Counted from the first letter of the stretch, positions 1-9,108 are shown. The stretch is 56,705 nt of DNA from Fidelibacterota bacterium (GCA_029936965.1 JAPYRG010000015.1:1-56705), one strand, 5' to 3'. Made by a program: numbers and translations. Notes: generated from the letters alone by a model not told the origin.

Positions 1-3000
1 GGTAATCCATTGGAGTTTGGACCCCACCATCCATTATCTTTATCTGCAGTAATTTCATCCACAGTTGGACGCTGAGTATTTAATGTTCCATCAATCAATA
101 TTGTTGAATTACTTGTAGTAGCAAATTCATTTGTATGTAAATATTCTGAAGAATTTCCTGCAGCATCGGTTACCAAGGCTTTAATATCTATATCATTACC
201 ATCCATATCGTCCCATACATTCCCTAATTCTTTTACACCAAAAGGTTCGCCTGTTAATTGATCGCCTCCCCACTCTCCATATGCACCTACTTCAATAAAA
301 AAATCAGATTGATTTCCAGTGCTAATAACTTTTGATATCCCAAGAGTTTTCCAGCCTATGCCACTAATATTACCATAAAGCAGTACGTTTCCATTGACTA
401 TATTGTCATCTTTATTGCTTATATCTCCTAAAGAAACTTTTAAATAATCCGTATCAATATTCCAATATCCTGGAACTGCAATACTATTAACTACAACACT
501 AACATCGGTAATTAAATCAGAAATTGTATGGGGTGAAGGAGCTGTTTGATCAATAAGCAACGTTGTACTGCTTGTTGTTCCCGTTGTAGCATTTCCAAAA
601 TTATCAGTGATTGTAGCAGAAATACTTATAGTTTCTCCTTCAGCAAACCCATTTATTTCTTCCACATCCGTATCCAACGTTCCGGAAGCCTCAATCGTAA
701 TCGTTACTGTCGAGTTTAAATCAGAGTTTGTAATGGTATGTGCTTCACCAAGACTAGCAAAGTTTGTAGAGGAAGTTTTACCTAATATCTGAATAGTGCC
801 ATCCTCTAACGATACATCGTTATCTAAGAGTACTTCAACCTGTATCTGTGTATTGGATGAATTCCAATATCCAGATACGACATTTTCTGTTACCGTCGTA
901 ACGGAACCAACCGTAAAATCTGTTGGCACGATACCATCAACAGCAATTGCTGCTCGTGAATTAACTAAATTCTGATCTGCTGGAATGGTAAAATCAGTTA
1001 TGGGGTTTCCACTCACATCAAGTATAGTTGCTCCATCAGCCAATAATAACGTAAGAACATCCAATTGAGCAGATTCATCGCCAGCCTGAACAGAGTAATC
1101 TCCTTGCGCAAAAGAAGCTGCGCTCATTGTTGTGAGTTCAAAATTTGTTGCGGATGCATTGTGGTTTACTTCTAGATTTCCACCACTTAATGTTCCAGCA
1201 CCATCAAATGTCACTCGAATATTTATATCATCTTGCAGCTTATAATTTCCATTATTTTCTGATGATGAGACATGTAAAACCTGCAGTGGAGTTTCATCAA
1301 TCACCAATCCTTCGTTACTATCTGCACTTCCCGTTGTAGAATTATTTCCACCATCAGTAATAATCGCTGTAAATACTATAGATTGTCCTTCAGCAAAGCC
1401 ATCTAACGCTTCAATTACCGCAGCAGTTATTGTGATATCCGCATATCCATCATCGGCATTTGAGCTTGTGATTGTATGTGTATCTCCATCTCCCACGGTA
1501 TTATCTGCAACATTAACAAAGTCACCGGTAATTTTCCCTTGCACCTGAATCGTGCCATTTACTAAAGTAGCATCTTCTACGGGTACTCGTACAATTGCTC
1601 CAGTATTCGTACTATTCCAAATATCGTCATAACTAACATCTCCAGATTCTGCATTTCCTCCATCAGATGATACACTTGTGATTGAAAAAGCCGATGGTGC
1701 AACACCATCAATAATGATAGTTTTTGTTGCAGATATATTATTCCCTGAAATACTATAGCTTCCTCCAAAATCGTTATCAATCGCATCAAGCAACGTACCA
1801 GCAGAAAGAGTAATTGTGCTAACATCCAATGCAGCAGTCGTATGTCCTGCGGCAACTGTATACGTACCTGCTACTGTCAGTGGGTTATCATCAGGATCTG
1901 GGGATTCTGGTATTCTTGATATTGTAATTTGTCCATCAACATCCCCTGTTTCTACATTAACTAATAGATTCCCACCAGCAAGAGTTACAGCTTCACTAAA
2001 GGTAACCAATATATCAACAGCTTGACCAATACCATATGTATCCTCATCAGAAGTAGCAGCGATCGATGAAATAAAAGGTCGTATCCCATCAATTATATAA
2101 GTACGAAAATCATTAATATTTTCGCCATCCGGTATTGTAAAATCTGTCATATCATTTGAGTTATTATCTAATACATCTTTTAATGTACCTCCTCCACCTA
2201 TTGCCGGATCAGAACTAACCGAAAGCAACGCAGTCTCATCATCCGGGTTAACAGTATACGTTGCTATACCCGTAAGACTATTTGTAAAGGCAGTTACTTT
2301 CACTGTTGTATCTGTTGTACCTACCTCCAATACCAAGTCAAGTGTTCCATTTGCAAGCGTAACCGCTTCAGAAAAAGTAATGGTGAGGTTAATATTATCT
2401 CCAATACCGTAGGTATCAGCATCTGTGGTTGACTCAATTTTTACTATTGTTGGACGAATTCCATCTATTTGAATATTTTCAGAATTATGTAAATTTGCAC
2501 CATCTGGTATAGATAGTGCAGCTGCAATATTTCCATAACGATCGGTAATGGTAGCACCAGCTCCATTCACTGCCAATGCTGTAGCAGATAAACGACTACT
2601 AACATGATCTTCAGCAACAGTATAGTTACCAGTTGCAGTTGAACTATTATCAGCAATCGAAGAAATACTCACTAATCCATCATTATCACCGGTCTCCAAG
2701 GTAATATCTATTGCACCGCTAGATAATTCGACATTTTCTGCGCCCCCACCTACTCCATTAATAAATGAAACGACCACAGGAATTTCAGCTCCAATACCAT
2801 ATGATCCATCATCTTCAGTTGATGTTAGCGTATTAACTATTGGAGAAGTTGTTTCAACGTATAAATCAAATCCTCCTTCTGCAAGTGTGGTACCTATGGC
2901 AAGATTTGATGTAGGATTTCCAGTAAAATCAGAGGTACCATCATGCAGCACTCCTCCACCTGTAATACTCAACGTTGCTGAAAGGCCTGCTGTATTCAAA

Positions 3001-4505
3001 TCTCCACTTTGAACCGTATACGTACCAGACGCTGCTAGTGTATTTGAAATATCGGAAAAACCAATTTCAACCGTTTGGTCGGGTGATCCTGTTTCTAACG
3101 TTGCTACAAGGTTTCCTTGCGTTAATGTCATTTCCTCTGAAAAGTTTATTGTAATGTTTACTTCTTCATCCGTAGAATAATATCCCGGACTTTGAGAACT
3201 TGTAGTAACAGAAGAAACCGTTGGTATGACACCATCAACGGTTATATTTGCTATATCGCTCAGGTTTCCACCACCATCAATATTAAATCCGTCTCCACTC
3301 ATAACATTCCCCGCTTGATCCGTAATGCTTCCACCTGTTGAAATAGAAGAAATAGTAAGCAGGTTAGACGCATGACCTGTTCCCACGGTATATCTTGCAT
3401 CAACTTCATCTTCACAACAGTTCCAAGTACTGATTGTTGCAGTGCCATCCGTATCACCAGTCTCCAATGTTACTGTAACACTGTTATCCGCTGCAACCGG
3501 TTCATCAAATTTTACTGTGAAGTCAATTGTATTGTCTTTTATTTTTGTTACTGTTGTGGGATCTTCTGATGTCTCAATAACTGTTACTGTGGGTGCAGTA
3601 ATATCATATGTTGCATTATGTTCTTCAGTAGCCCAGTTACCACTATTACTGACATTACCTGCTACATCATATAACTTATATTGAATATCATATCTACTTC
3701 CATCAACCAGAGTAACATCATCGCTCACATCTACAGTTTGTTCGTTAGGGCTTTTTTGTGTTATACCATCTAAAGAATAGGCATGATCGTTTCCATTATC
3801 AGTTCCATTGCCTCCTGAATCACCCAAAAATCTTATTTGAGATGTTTGGGTGTCACTTAATCTTTCCGCTAAGTTATATGTAAACTTTTCATCTTTAAAG
3901 TCTTGACTTTGAACTGGATAAGTAAAAGAGGTAAAGGTGGGTGCAGCAACATCAATGCTCAAAGATGTTTTATTTACACCATCTACTTCCCAATCAACAG
4001 CAGTATATGTGCTGGAAGTAGAATTAGAATAGGTAACATCAGCATCATCATCATCTTTAGCATAAAAAACTCGAAGATCAACATAATCATCACAGGCATT
4101 GTTACATGATCCACCAATTAATGTTGCGAGAGGAATTGTAAAGGTACCTGTATTATCTCCATCGCCACCACCTTGAGTACGAAATGGACCAACAGAAATA
4201 CCATTGTTTGTATAAGCTGCATCACTTGTAGCATTATGTACCATTGCGCCGTCTTCAACCGTATAGTTTTCGCTATGTCCGATATAAATCTCAAAATAAT
4301 TATCAGCCAGGTCAGTCCATCCTGCTCCAGATAATGTAACGGTAATCGTAACGGACGTGGTTGTATTTACATATGCATGAACCTGATTCAATGTTTCAAA
4401 CGGTGCGCTAGTATACGCACCCGTTGCAGCAACACCTGCACGCAATTCAACGACAAATAAAAGCAATAAAAAACTACAGGTTATTACTCTGTGTGTGAAT
4501 TTCAT
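1..4505 (-). CDS. Giant secreted Ig-like repeat protein (partial, 3' end beyond window)
   Basis: The frame is open from an ATG at 4505 to the left edge, about 1500 codons, with no stop. It begins with a basic, hydrophobic signal peptide (MKFTHRVITC, then a Leu-rich stretch). An N-terminal domain of about 180 residues carries two closely spaced Cys in GGSCNNACDD. About ten modules of roughly 125-135 residues follow. Each begins with an IDG(I/V)xPT-like linker and many continue with TYGIGDxI, FSEAVTLxxG and LETGDxDG motifs, as in bacterial Ig-like or cadherin-like adhesion domains. Modules near 1705-1290 and 930-540 are a second type, with WNSTNT, GTIQVQGK and GFAEGxxI motifs. This indicates a long extracellular stalk or adhesin. 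The gene starts 26 bases after the acidic outer-membrane protein gene, so the two are probably cotranscribed. The C-terminus and any sorting domain are not visible. Confidence 0.85.
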   Translation of the reverse strand, partial: MKFTHRVITCSFLLLLFVVELRAGVAATGAYTSAPFETLNQVHAYVNTTTSVTITVTLSGAGWTDLADNYFEIYIGHSENYTVEDGAMVHNATSDAAYTNNGISVGPFRTQGGGDGDNTGTFTIPLATLIGGSCNNACDDYVDLRVFYAKDDDDADVTYSNSTSSTYTAVDWEVDGVNKTSLSIDVAAPTFTSFTYPVQSQDFKDEKFTYNLAERLSDTQTSQIRFLGDSGGNGTDNGNDHAYSLDGITQKSPNEQTVDVSDDVTLVDGSRYDIQYKLYDVAGNVSNSGNWATEEHNATYDITAPTVTVIETSEDPTTVTKIKDNTIDFTVKFDEPVAADNSVTVTLETGDTDGTATISTWNCCEDEVDARYTVGTGHASNLLTISSISTGGSITDQAGNVMSGDGFNIDGGGNLSDIANITVDGVIPTVSSVTTSSQSPGYYSTDEEVNITINFSEEMTLTQGNLVATLETGSPDQTVEIGFSDISNTLAASGTYTVQSGDLNTAGLSATLSITGGGVLHDGTSDFTGNPTSNLAIGTTLAEGGFDLYVETTSPIVNTLTSTEDDGSYGIGAEIPVVVSFINGVGGGAENVELSSGAIDITLETGDNDGLVSISSIADNSSTATGNYTVAEDHVSSRLSATALAVNGAGATITDRYGNIAAALSIPDGANLHNSENIQIDGIRPTIVKIESTTDADTYGIGDNINLTITFSEAVTLANGTLDLVLEVGTTDTTVKVTAFTNSLTGIATYTVNPDDETALLSVSSDPAIGGGGTLKDVLDNNSNDMTDFTIPDGENINDFRTYIIDGIRPFISSIAATSDEDTYGIGQAVDILVTFSEAVTLAGGNLLVNVETGDVDGQITISRIPESPDPDDNPLTVAGTYTVAAGHTTAALDVSTITLSAGTLLDAIDNDFGGSYSISGNNISATKTIIIDGVAPSAFSITSVSSDGGNAESGDVSYDDIWNSTNTGAIVRVPVEDATLVNGTIQVQGKITGDFVNVADNTVGDGDTHTITSSNADDGYADITITAAVIEALDGFAEGQSIVFTAIITDGGNNSTTGSADSNEGLVIDETPLQVLHVSSSENNGNYKLQDDINIRVTFDGAGTLSGGNLEVNHNASATNFELTTMSAASFAQGDYSVQAGDESAQLDVLTLLLADGATILDVSGNPITDFTIPADQNLVNSRAAIAVDGIVPTDFTVGSVTTVTENVVSGYWNSSNTQIQVEVLLDNDVSLEDGTIQILGKTSSTNFASLGEAHTITNSDLNSTVTITIEASGTLDTDVEEINGFAEGETISISATITDNFGNATTGTTSSTTLLIDQTAPSPHTISDLITDVSVVVNSIAVPGYWNIDTDYLKVSLGDISNKDDNIVNGNVLLYGNISGIGWKTLGISKVISTGNQSDFFIEVGAYGEWGGDQLTGEPFGVKELGNVWDDMDGNDIDIKALVTDAAGNSSEYLHTNEFATTSNSTILIDGTLNTQRPTVDEITADKDNGWWGPNSNGL

Positions 4506-4531
4506 TTATTTAACCAATAAATCAGTTTTTG

Positions 4532-5335
4532 TTATAGAGTAATCGCCAAAACTAAAACACCCTCTAGCCAACTGGCTGGACCTTCAAACGCTACCTGTTC
4601 AGAATTTTTAGCACCCGGACTACCCGTATAACGCATTCCTAAACGAAGGCCTAACGTATTCCCAATGGTGAAACCATAGGTACTTTCCACAATCACACCA
4701 ACGCCTCCACTCACAAGTCCTCCTCCTACTTTCACTTGGCTAGCTCCAGCAGGCACAGAAACAAGTCCTATTAACGTCATACCAGAATAGGCAGCCTTTG
4801 CAGGTGGATAGTAGTCTTCAAACTTTACCGTTCCTAGTTCTGCACCAAGACGAAACCGTAATGGTCCAACTTGCATTAGAATGGGCATTTCTATCCCTAA
4901 ACGAAAATTTACAAAGGAATTATAAGTATAAAGAGAATGACTGACTAACCCTGGGGATGCACCATGCAAAGTGAGAGTGTAGCCCATTTTAAGTGCAGTG
5001 TCTGATAAATCCGTACTGGACATTTCTTCATCAAATTCCTCTTCCTCGAACTCTCCCTCATCCTCATAAAATTCATCTTCTTCTTCTTCTTCATCAAAGA
5101 AAGAATCCGGGTCTTCATCAAACTCCTCATCGTCTTCGAGAAATTCTTCATCTTCGTCTTCAAATATCTCCTGTTCTTCGTCCTCTTCACCCCAAAATAT
5201 TTCACCTTCATCATCATCTTGAGCGTATACAATCTCTTGCGGAACAAAAAAGAAAACTAAGAACAGACAGAATGTCCATCGTATTAAAAATACCGGGGCA
5301 ATTCCTGCCGCTCGGACACGTTTAAGTAACTCCAT
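4532..5335 (-). CDS. Outer-membrane barrel-like protein with hyperacidic N-terminal linker
   Basis: A 267-residue protein. A signal peptide (residues 1-39, ending VYAQ) is followed by about 65 residues that are almost entirely Glu and Asp with scattered Phe. The rest, about 160 residues, is Gly-rich with alternating hydrophobic strands (RFRLGAELG, LGLRLGMRY) and ends in LVLAITL, consistent with an outer-membrane beta-barrel or periplasmic beta-domain. The start is supported by GAGGT nine bases upstream of the ATG. The giant repeat protein gene lies immediately downstream, so this protein may anchor, bind or help export it; that is inference. The acidic segment could bind Ca2+ or other cations. 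No specific family was recognised. Confidence 0.75.
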   Translation of the reverse strand: MELLKRVRAAGIAPVFLIRWTFCLFLVFFFVPQEIVYAQDDDEGEIFWGEEDEEQEIFEDEDEEFLEDDEEFDEDPDSFFDEEEEEDEFYEDEGEFEEEEFDEEMSSTDLSDTALKMGYTLTLHGASPGLVSHSLYTYNSFVNFRLGIEMPILMQVGPLRFRLGAELGTVKFEDYYPPAKAAYSGMTLIGLVSVPAGASQVKVGGGLVSGGVGVIVESTYGFTIGNTLGLRLGMRYTGSPGAKNSEQVAFEGPASWLEGVLVLAITL

Positions 5336-5401
5336 AATACCTCTTTCGGTTATACTACTTTACTATAACTATGCCGCAGGACAAACTAACCCCTTACCTT
5401 A

Positions 5402-5416
5402 TCGGCAACTTGCCGA
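5402..5416. other. Short perfect dyad
   Basis: TCGGCAA-C-TTGCCGA is a perfect 15-base palindrome, 67 bases upstream of the acidic outer-membrane protein gene. Its one-base centre makes an RNA hairpin poor, so a protein-binding site is more plausible. Nothing else supports a function. Confidence 0.3.
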
Positions 5417-5441
5417 CCATCTAATATATATTAACTAAAGG

Positions 5442-5467
5442 ATGTGATTCAATGATTTAAATCACAT
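5442..5467. promoter_or_regulatory. 26-base inverted repeat, candidate operator
   Basis: ATGTGATT-N10-AATCACAT has 8-base perfect arms. It lies between the end of the 62-residue unknown gene and the acidic outer-membrane protein gene, about 105 bases upstream of the latter's start. The half-sites resemble those of the Crp/Fnr family, but the spacing between TGTGA and TCACA is 14 bases rather than 6. No T-run follows on the minus strand, so it is not a canonical terminator. A run of alternating GC lies beside it at 5480-5489. Confidence 0.4.
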
Positions 5468-5524
5468 TTACAGTTAAATGGCGCGCGCGTTCGGTAAGTG
5501 CGTTAATTGAATAAAATATAGATA

Positions 5525-5713
5525 TTACGAATTGTCCAAATGTTCATAATTAGGAGAATGTATTTCAGCCAAACGTTTTCCATCTTTCGTAATTCGGTAA
5601 TCCCAGATAAAATCTGGATGATATTCTGTTATGTATTTTGATCCATCATCATAAAAGCGTTCGACAAAACGAACTCCTTTTTCATCTTTCCAACGCCAAG
5701 TCCAAACAATCAC
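5525..5713 (-). CDS. Small hypothetical protein (62 aa)
   Basis: An aromatic- and Asp-rich 62-residue protein without a signal peptide or membrane segment. It opens VWTWRWKDEKG and ends NYEHLDNS. The start is a GTG that overlaps the TGA of the upstream gene in a GTGA arrangement, which argues for translational coupling and for a real gene despite its size. No family was recognised. Alternating polar and aromatic residues suggest a small beta-rich domain. It probably acts with the 194-residue product of its upstream neighbour. Confidence 0.55.
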   Translation of the reverse strand: MIVWTWRWKDEKGVRFVERFYDDGSKYITEYHPDFIWDYRITKDGKRLAEIHSPNYEHLDNS

Positions 5714-6294
5714 AATAGATCCATTGATGATACATTACTATTATTCCATTCAAAACGATTCCACAGATCATTAGAAGATAATGGACTTGTATATTCATCA
5801 AAAGATATATCAACATTTTGAATTACAAAATACTGTAACAGTTTGCGAAATAATTTATGTTCATGCTTTAAATATCGAACAGGTACTAAAAAGCACTCCA
5901 GCGGCTTACCAGAAATGCGATCACCACCTACAGTAATGGCGATAAATAATCGTCTAATAGAATCATATTTCTGATACAATAATAATTTTTCCTTTATAAT
6001 AGGATTGATATATTGATGCGGATAGCTTCCTAACCATATTGGATTGTGATTGGCGTCTACAAAAAATTTCTGATCATTTGTCAAATCAATAAAACAGTAT
6101 TCAGGCATGGTATCATTATGAACATATTCATCTATTGAAGATGATTGATCATGCTTCATTGTTAATAGTTTATAGGGATGCTTCTTGAGAATGGCATCCA
6201 AGAAATACTCTTTAAAGTATTGATCTCTTACTTTTGTATCTGATTTAAATAAATTTTTACAAATTATTTCATAGGCGGATATCAGTGAATTCAT
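5710..6294 (-). CDS. Hypothetical protein (194 aa)
   Basis: A soluble-looking protein with no signal peptide and no membrane segment. It has a charged N-terminal half and a conserved-looking core (FIDLTNDQKFFVDANHNPIW, then RRLFIAITVGGDRISGKPLECFLVPVRYL). The scattered Asp, Glu and Lys around the core strands are faintly nuclease-like, but no PD-(D/E)xK signature can be traced. The gene overlaps the downstream 62-residue gene by four bases, so the pair forms one translational unit. Function unknown. Confidence 0.6.
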   Translation of the reverse strand: MNSLISAYEIICKNLFKSDTKVRDQYFKEYFLDAILKKHPYKLLTMKHDQSSSIDEYVHNDTMPEYCFIDLTNDQKFFVDANHNPIWLGSYPHQYINPIIKEKLLLYQKYDSIRRLFIAITVGGDRISGKPLECFLVPVRYLKHEHKLFRKLLQYFVIQNVDISFDEYTSPLSSNDLWNRFEWNNSNVSSMDLL

Positions 6295-6347
6295 AATTAT
6301 TCTTCCCTACAAAAACAATCTATAATTTGGAATTATAGCTTATTAAT

Positions 6348-6374
6348 AAAAAACCCCGCAAAAGCGGGGTTTTT
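6348..6374 (-). terminator. Rho-independent terminator of the cold-shock gene
   Basis: A stem CCCCGC/GCGGGG with an AAAA loop on the plus strand is flanked by A6 on the left and T5 on the right. Read on the minus strand, the GC stem is followed by TTTTTT ten bases beyond the csp stop codon. The flanking A and T runs make it nearly symmetrical, but no plus-strand gene ends here. Confidence 0.9.
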
Positions 6375-6384
6375 ATTAATGTGG

Positions 6385-6585
6385 TTAATCTACAAGCGAT
6401 ATATTTACGGCTTTTTGCCCTCTATCTCCGTCAGTAACCTCAAATTCTACACCATCATTATCTTTGACATAAATATCATCAGAAGATAATCCTGATTGGT
6501 GGAAAAAATAGTCTGTTCCATCATCACCTGTGATGAAGCCATATCTTTTCGCTGAGTTGTAGAATTTTACTTTTCCTTTTTGCAT
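6385..6585 (-). CDS. csp: Cold-shock protein (CspA family)
   Basis: A 66-residue single cold-shock domain, full length for the family. RNP1 appears as YGFITGDDG (residues 15-23) and RNP2 as DYFFHQS; the usual Phe of KGFGFI is replaced in AKRYGFI. The protein binds single-stranded nucleic acid and acts as an RNA chaperone in the cytoplasm. GAGGAAATA precedes the ATG as a ribosome-binding site. About 150 non-coding bases lie upstream, which leaves room for the long structured leader common in csp genes. A strong terminator sits ten bases after the stop, so it is probably transcribed alone. Confidence 0.95.
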   Translation of the reverse strand: MQKGKVKFYNSAKRYGFITGDDGTDYFFHQSGLSSDDIYVKDNDGVEFEVTDGDRGQKAVNISLVD

Positions 6586-6734
6586 TATTTCCTCACTGTT
6601 AATTGAACTGATTTATATTATAATAATGGGCAATACACCGATTACATAATTGTGAATATAATCTTATCATTGAATGAAAAACAATTTATTATTCAAATTC
6701 ATATAAAAATAGAATTTAGACAAAAATAAGAGAT

Positions 6735-7433
6735 CTATTTGATGTTAGCCTTGCTTAATGTTTCTTTTATCGCTTTTTCCGCTAAAATCGACATGAGTTT
6801 ATAACCATCCTTATTTGCATGAACACCATCCGCTGTGTATTGTTCCATTAACCCCATTCTATCATCAACCATTTCTGAATAATAATCAAGATATGTGTGA
6901 CCATTTTTTAAGGCATAATTTTTAATGATAGCATTTAAACGACTTATGATTGGCACGGGGTCTAATGGTCTTTCTATCCACGAATATTCGTACACAGGTA
7001 ATACGGATGATATAATTACTAAAATATTATGTTCCTTTGCAAGCTCTGCCATTGAAAAGATGTTATCAGCAATCATTTTTACCGTTGATGGTCCGGTGTT
7101 GCCTGCGATATCATTAGTACCAGCTAATATAACTACTGCTTTTGGTTTTAAATCAATTACATCCGCACGAAATCTCACCAGCATTTGAGGCGTTGTTTGA
7201 CCGCTTATACCGCGATTAATATATGGTTTTCCATCAAAAAATTCGGGATATATAACTGACCATCCCTCCGTAATGGAGTTACCCATAAATACAATCCTAT
7301 TTTCATCTTCTGAAGGCATACCTACTTGATAATTATTTTGTCGATAACGATTAAAATCTGGCCAATCTTGTGCATAAAGGCTAAATGATATAGACAAACA
7401 AAAGATATAGAAAAAACTATTTGAGATTTTCAT
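6735..7433 (-). CDS. Secreted SGNH/GDSL hydrolase
   Basis: A 232-residue protein with a signal peptide (residues 1-22, ending LYAQ). All four SGNH blocks are visible: GNSITEGW with catalytic Ser53, Gly78 in GISGQT, GTND at 105-108, and DGVHANKDGY with catalytic Asp202 and His205. This is the layout of periplasmic or extracellular acetyl-esterases and lysophospholipase-like enzymes that remove ester groups from carbohydrates or lipids; the substrate cannot be read from the sequence. It starts 26 bases after the TPR gene upstream, suggesting one transcript. Confidence 0.9.
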   Translation of the reverse strand: MKISNSFFYIFCLSISFSLYAQDWPDFNRYRQNNYQVGMPSEDENRIVFMGNSITEGWSVIYPEFFDGKPYINRGISGQTTPQMLVRFRADVIDLKPKAVVILAGTNDIAGNTGPSTVKMIADNIFSMAELAKEHNILVIISSVLPVYEYSWIERPLDPVPIISRLNAIIKNYALKNGHTYLDYYSEMVDDRMGLMEQYTADGVHANKDGYKLMSILAEKAIKETLSKANIK

Positions 7434-7459
7434 AGTTGATTTAGTCTTTAAATTATCAA

Positions 7460-8803
7460 TTATTTGCTAAGTTTTCTAATGCGTCTTTTCGCTTTTTTCG
7501 CATCTCGTGAATCTGGAAAATCTGTTATTACCAAATTTAATACTTCAATTGCTTTATCTTTATCATCCATTTTCTTATCATAAATATCAGCACATTTCAT
7601 TAAACTTTTTAAAGACCCATCGGTCTTTTGGTATTTTGAATTTACTGTCATATACTGCTCAATAGCGTCTTCATATTGTTTAGATTTTTGATATAAACTT
7701 GCGGAGCGATGCAATGCTTCAATCGATTGTTCTGTGCTATCTGGATATGTTGAATACACTCTCTGGTATGTCTGAATTGCTTCCTTTCTTTCTTTCAACT
7801 TTGTTTCTTGTATTGCACCCATACGCAATAAACTTGTAATTGTATATTTGAAATGAGGATATTTTTTCGCTAGAACATCATATTCCTTAACAGCAGTTGA
7901 CCAATCATCAAAATCCTTATCCGCCATCGTTGCAATTCGATATTGGGCATAAGCAACATATTTATGCTCTGGGAACCTCTTGAGAAACTTTCGAAAACTT
8001 ACAGTAGCCTCATTGTATTCATTAAACTCTTCTTGTTGTAGCCTCGCAACTTGATACAATGCGTCAGAATAATCTTTACTAGCAGGATATAGATTCATCA
8101 ACTTTTCATATACCATTACCGCTGGATGAAAATCGCTCTTTTCCTGCTCTAACTTTGCTAACCACATCATTACTATACTGCATTGTGAACGATTCGGATA
8201 TAGCTGAAGAAAATTCCAAGATTCTAGTTCAAACAGATCTGTTAGTTTTTTATCCTTCAATCCATGAACATCCAATAATAATTGATGGTATCGTTTATAT
8301 ATTTTTCCAGATTTTGGCGCCTCACTTAATAACTTGATTAATTTATCTCTGCTAGAACTATAATACTTTTCCTCTTGTAACAACGTATATCCACGATCAA
8401 TCACTTTTTTATACACAGGTGATTGAGGAAACAAATATACAAACTTTAACAAATTCATTTCAGCCTCGGCCCATTTTTCCTCCTTAATATTCAATTCAAA
8501 TACAAACATCTGCACACGATCAGAAGAAGCATCTGGAAAATATGTATCCAGGTACAGATTGTATTCTTTCCTTTGGTATTCAGAAAGACCTTTGGAGGTT
8601 AATCCTAAACGGCCTAAAATTTTTCCAGAATTTTTTGATTCCTCACCATGAAGTTCTTTTAAAAAATCATAATGAGCATCTTCAACTGTTTTGGAACTAA
8701 TAACTGTTTGTTTATTTTGCTGGGCTAAAGTATAGCTATAAGAGAATACTGTAATATACAATATGATAGATACATATTTAGCAATAATAGTCATGTTCCT
8801 CAT
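7460..8803 (-). CDS. Exported tetratricopeptide-repeat protein
   Basis: A 447-residue protein with a signal peptide ending TLAQ (about residues 1-28) and helical TPR-type repeats through most of its length. Examples are YPASKDYSDALYQVARLQQE, FPEHKYVAYAQYRIATMADK and YPDSTEQSIEALHRSASLYQ. The spacing and the YP/FP turn residues are like those of BamD and YbgF/CpoB repeats, so a periplasmic scaffold role is likely. No lipobox Cys is present. GAGGT eight bases before the ATG at 8803 fixes the start over a second in-frame ATG three codons later. Confidence 0.85.
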   Translation of the reverse strand: MRNMTIIAKYVSIILYITVFSYSYTLAQQNKQTVISSKTVEDAHYDFLKELHGEESKNSGKILGRLGLTSKGLSEYQRKEYNLYLDTYFPDASSDRVQMFVFELNIKEEKWAEAEMNLLKFVYLFPQSPVYKKVIDRGYTLLQEEKYYSSSRDKLIKLLSEAPKSGKIYKRYHQLLLDVHGLKDKKLTDLFELESWNFLQLYPNRSQCSIVMMWLAKLEQEKSDFHPAVMVYEKLMNLYPASKDYSDALYQVARLQQEEFNEYNEATVSFRKFLKRFPEHKYVAYAQYRIATMADKDFDDWSTAVKEYDVLAKKYPHFKYTITSLLRMGAIQETKLKERKEAIQTYQRVYSTYPDSTEQSIEALHRSASLYQKSKQYEDAIEQYMTVNSKYQKTDGSLKSLMKCADIYDKKMDDKDKAIEVLNLVITDFPDSRDAKKAKRRIRKLSK

Positions 8804-8828
8804 TAAACTTACCTCAAAATTTATTAAT

Positions 8829-8851
8829 TATAAAATCTAGTGAATTTTATA
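8829..8851. promoter_or_regulatory. AT-rich inverted repeat upstream of the TPR gene
   Basis: TATAAAAT-N7-ATTTTATA has perfect 8-base arms, 26-48 bases upstream of the TPR start. It could be an operator overlapping the promoter. Because the sequence is so AT-rich, chance is also a fair explanation. Confidence 0.25.
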
Positions 8852-8919
8852 TTTTTAAATCAAAATTGTACATACGTCAAACAAAAATATGCTTAATAAA
8901 CAAATATATGCATAATTAG

Positions 8920-9108
8920 TTATTTAGAGTTAAATATATTAAAAATATGGTGAAGAATGAAAACAGTTAATATTGCGGAACCAGTTGTCGTTAATTCATC
9001 ATATGTTATACCATATATAAACGAGTCTATAAAAAGAAATAGAAATAACGTGCCAAATAATATGATAGCACTTTTAACATATTTATTATTTAACTGTTCT
9101 TCAAACAT
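8920..9108 (-). CDS. Small two-helix membrane protein (62 aa)
   Basis: The 62 residues contain two hydrophobic segments (about 12-31 and 40-57) joined by a short loop with TYDELTTTG. It has a charged N-terminus and a C-terminal SK. No family was recognised. It lies 14 bases downstream of the propeller lipoprotein gene on the same strand, so it probably shares that transcript. Confidence 0.55.
   Translation of the reverse strand: MFEEQLNNKYVKSAIILFGTLFLFLFIDSFIYGITYDELTTTGSAILTVFILHHIFNIFNSK

Noticed and set aside
1-4505. Tandem DNA repeats as a CRISPR array or satellite
   Set aside because: The repetition is at protein level with diverged DNA, spacing near 380 bases and an open reading frame throughout.
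4993-5325. A plus-strand open frame opposite the acidic protein gene
   Set aside because: It is the complement of GAA/GAT-rich codons, giving a Leu/His-rich product; the minus-strand gene has a signal peptide and ribosome-binding site.
5443-5466. Canonical Crp binding site
   Set aside because: Half-sites TGTGA and TCACA are 14 bases apart rather than 6, so only a general inverted repeat is claimed.
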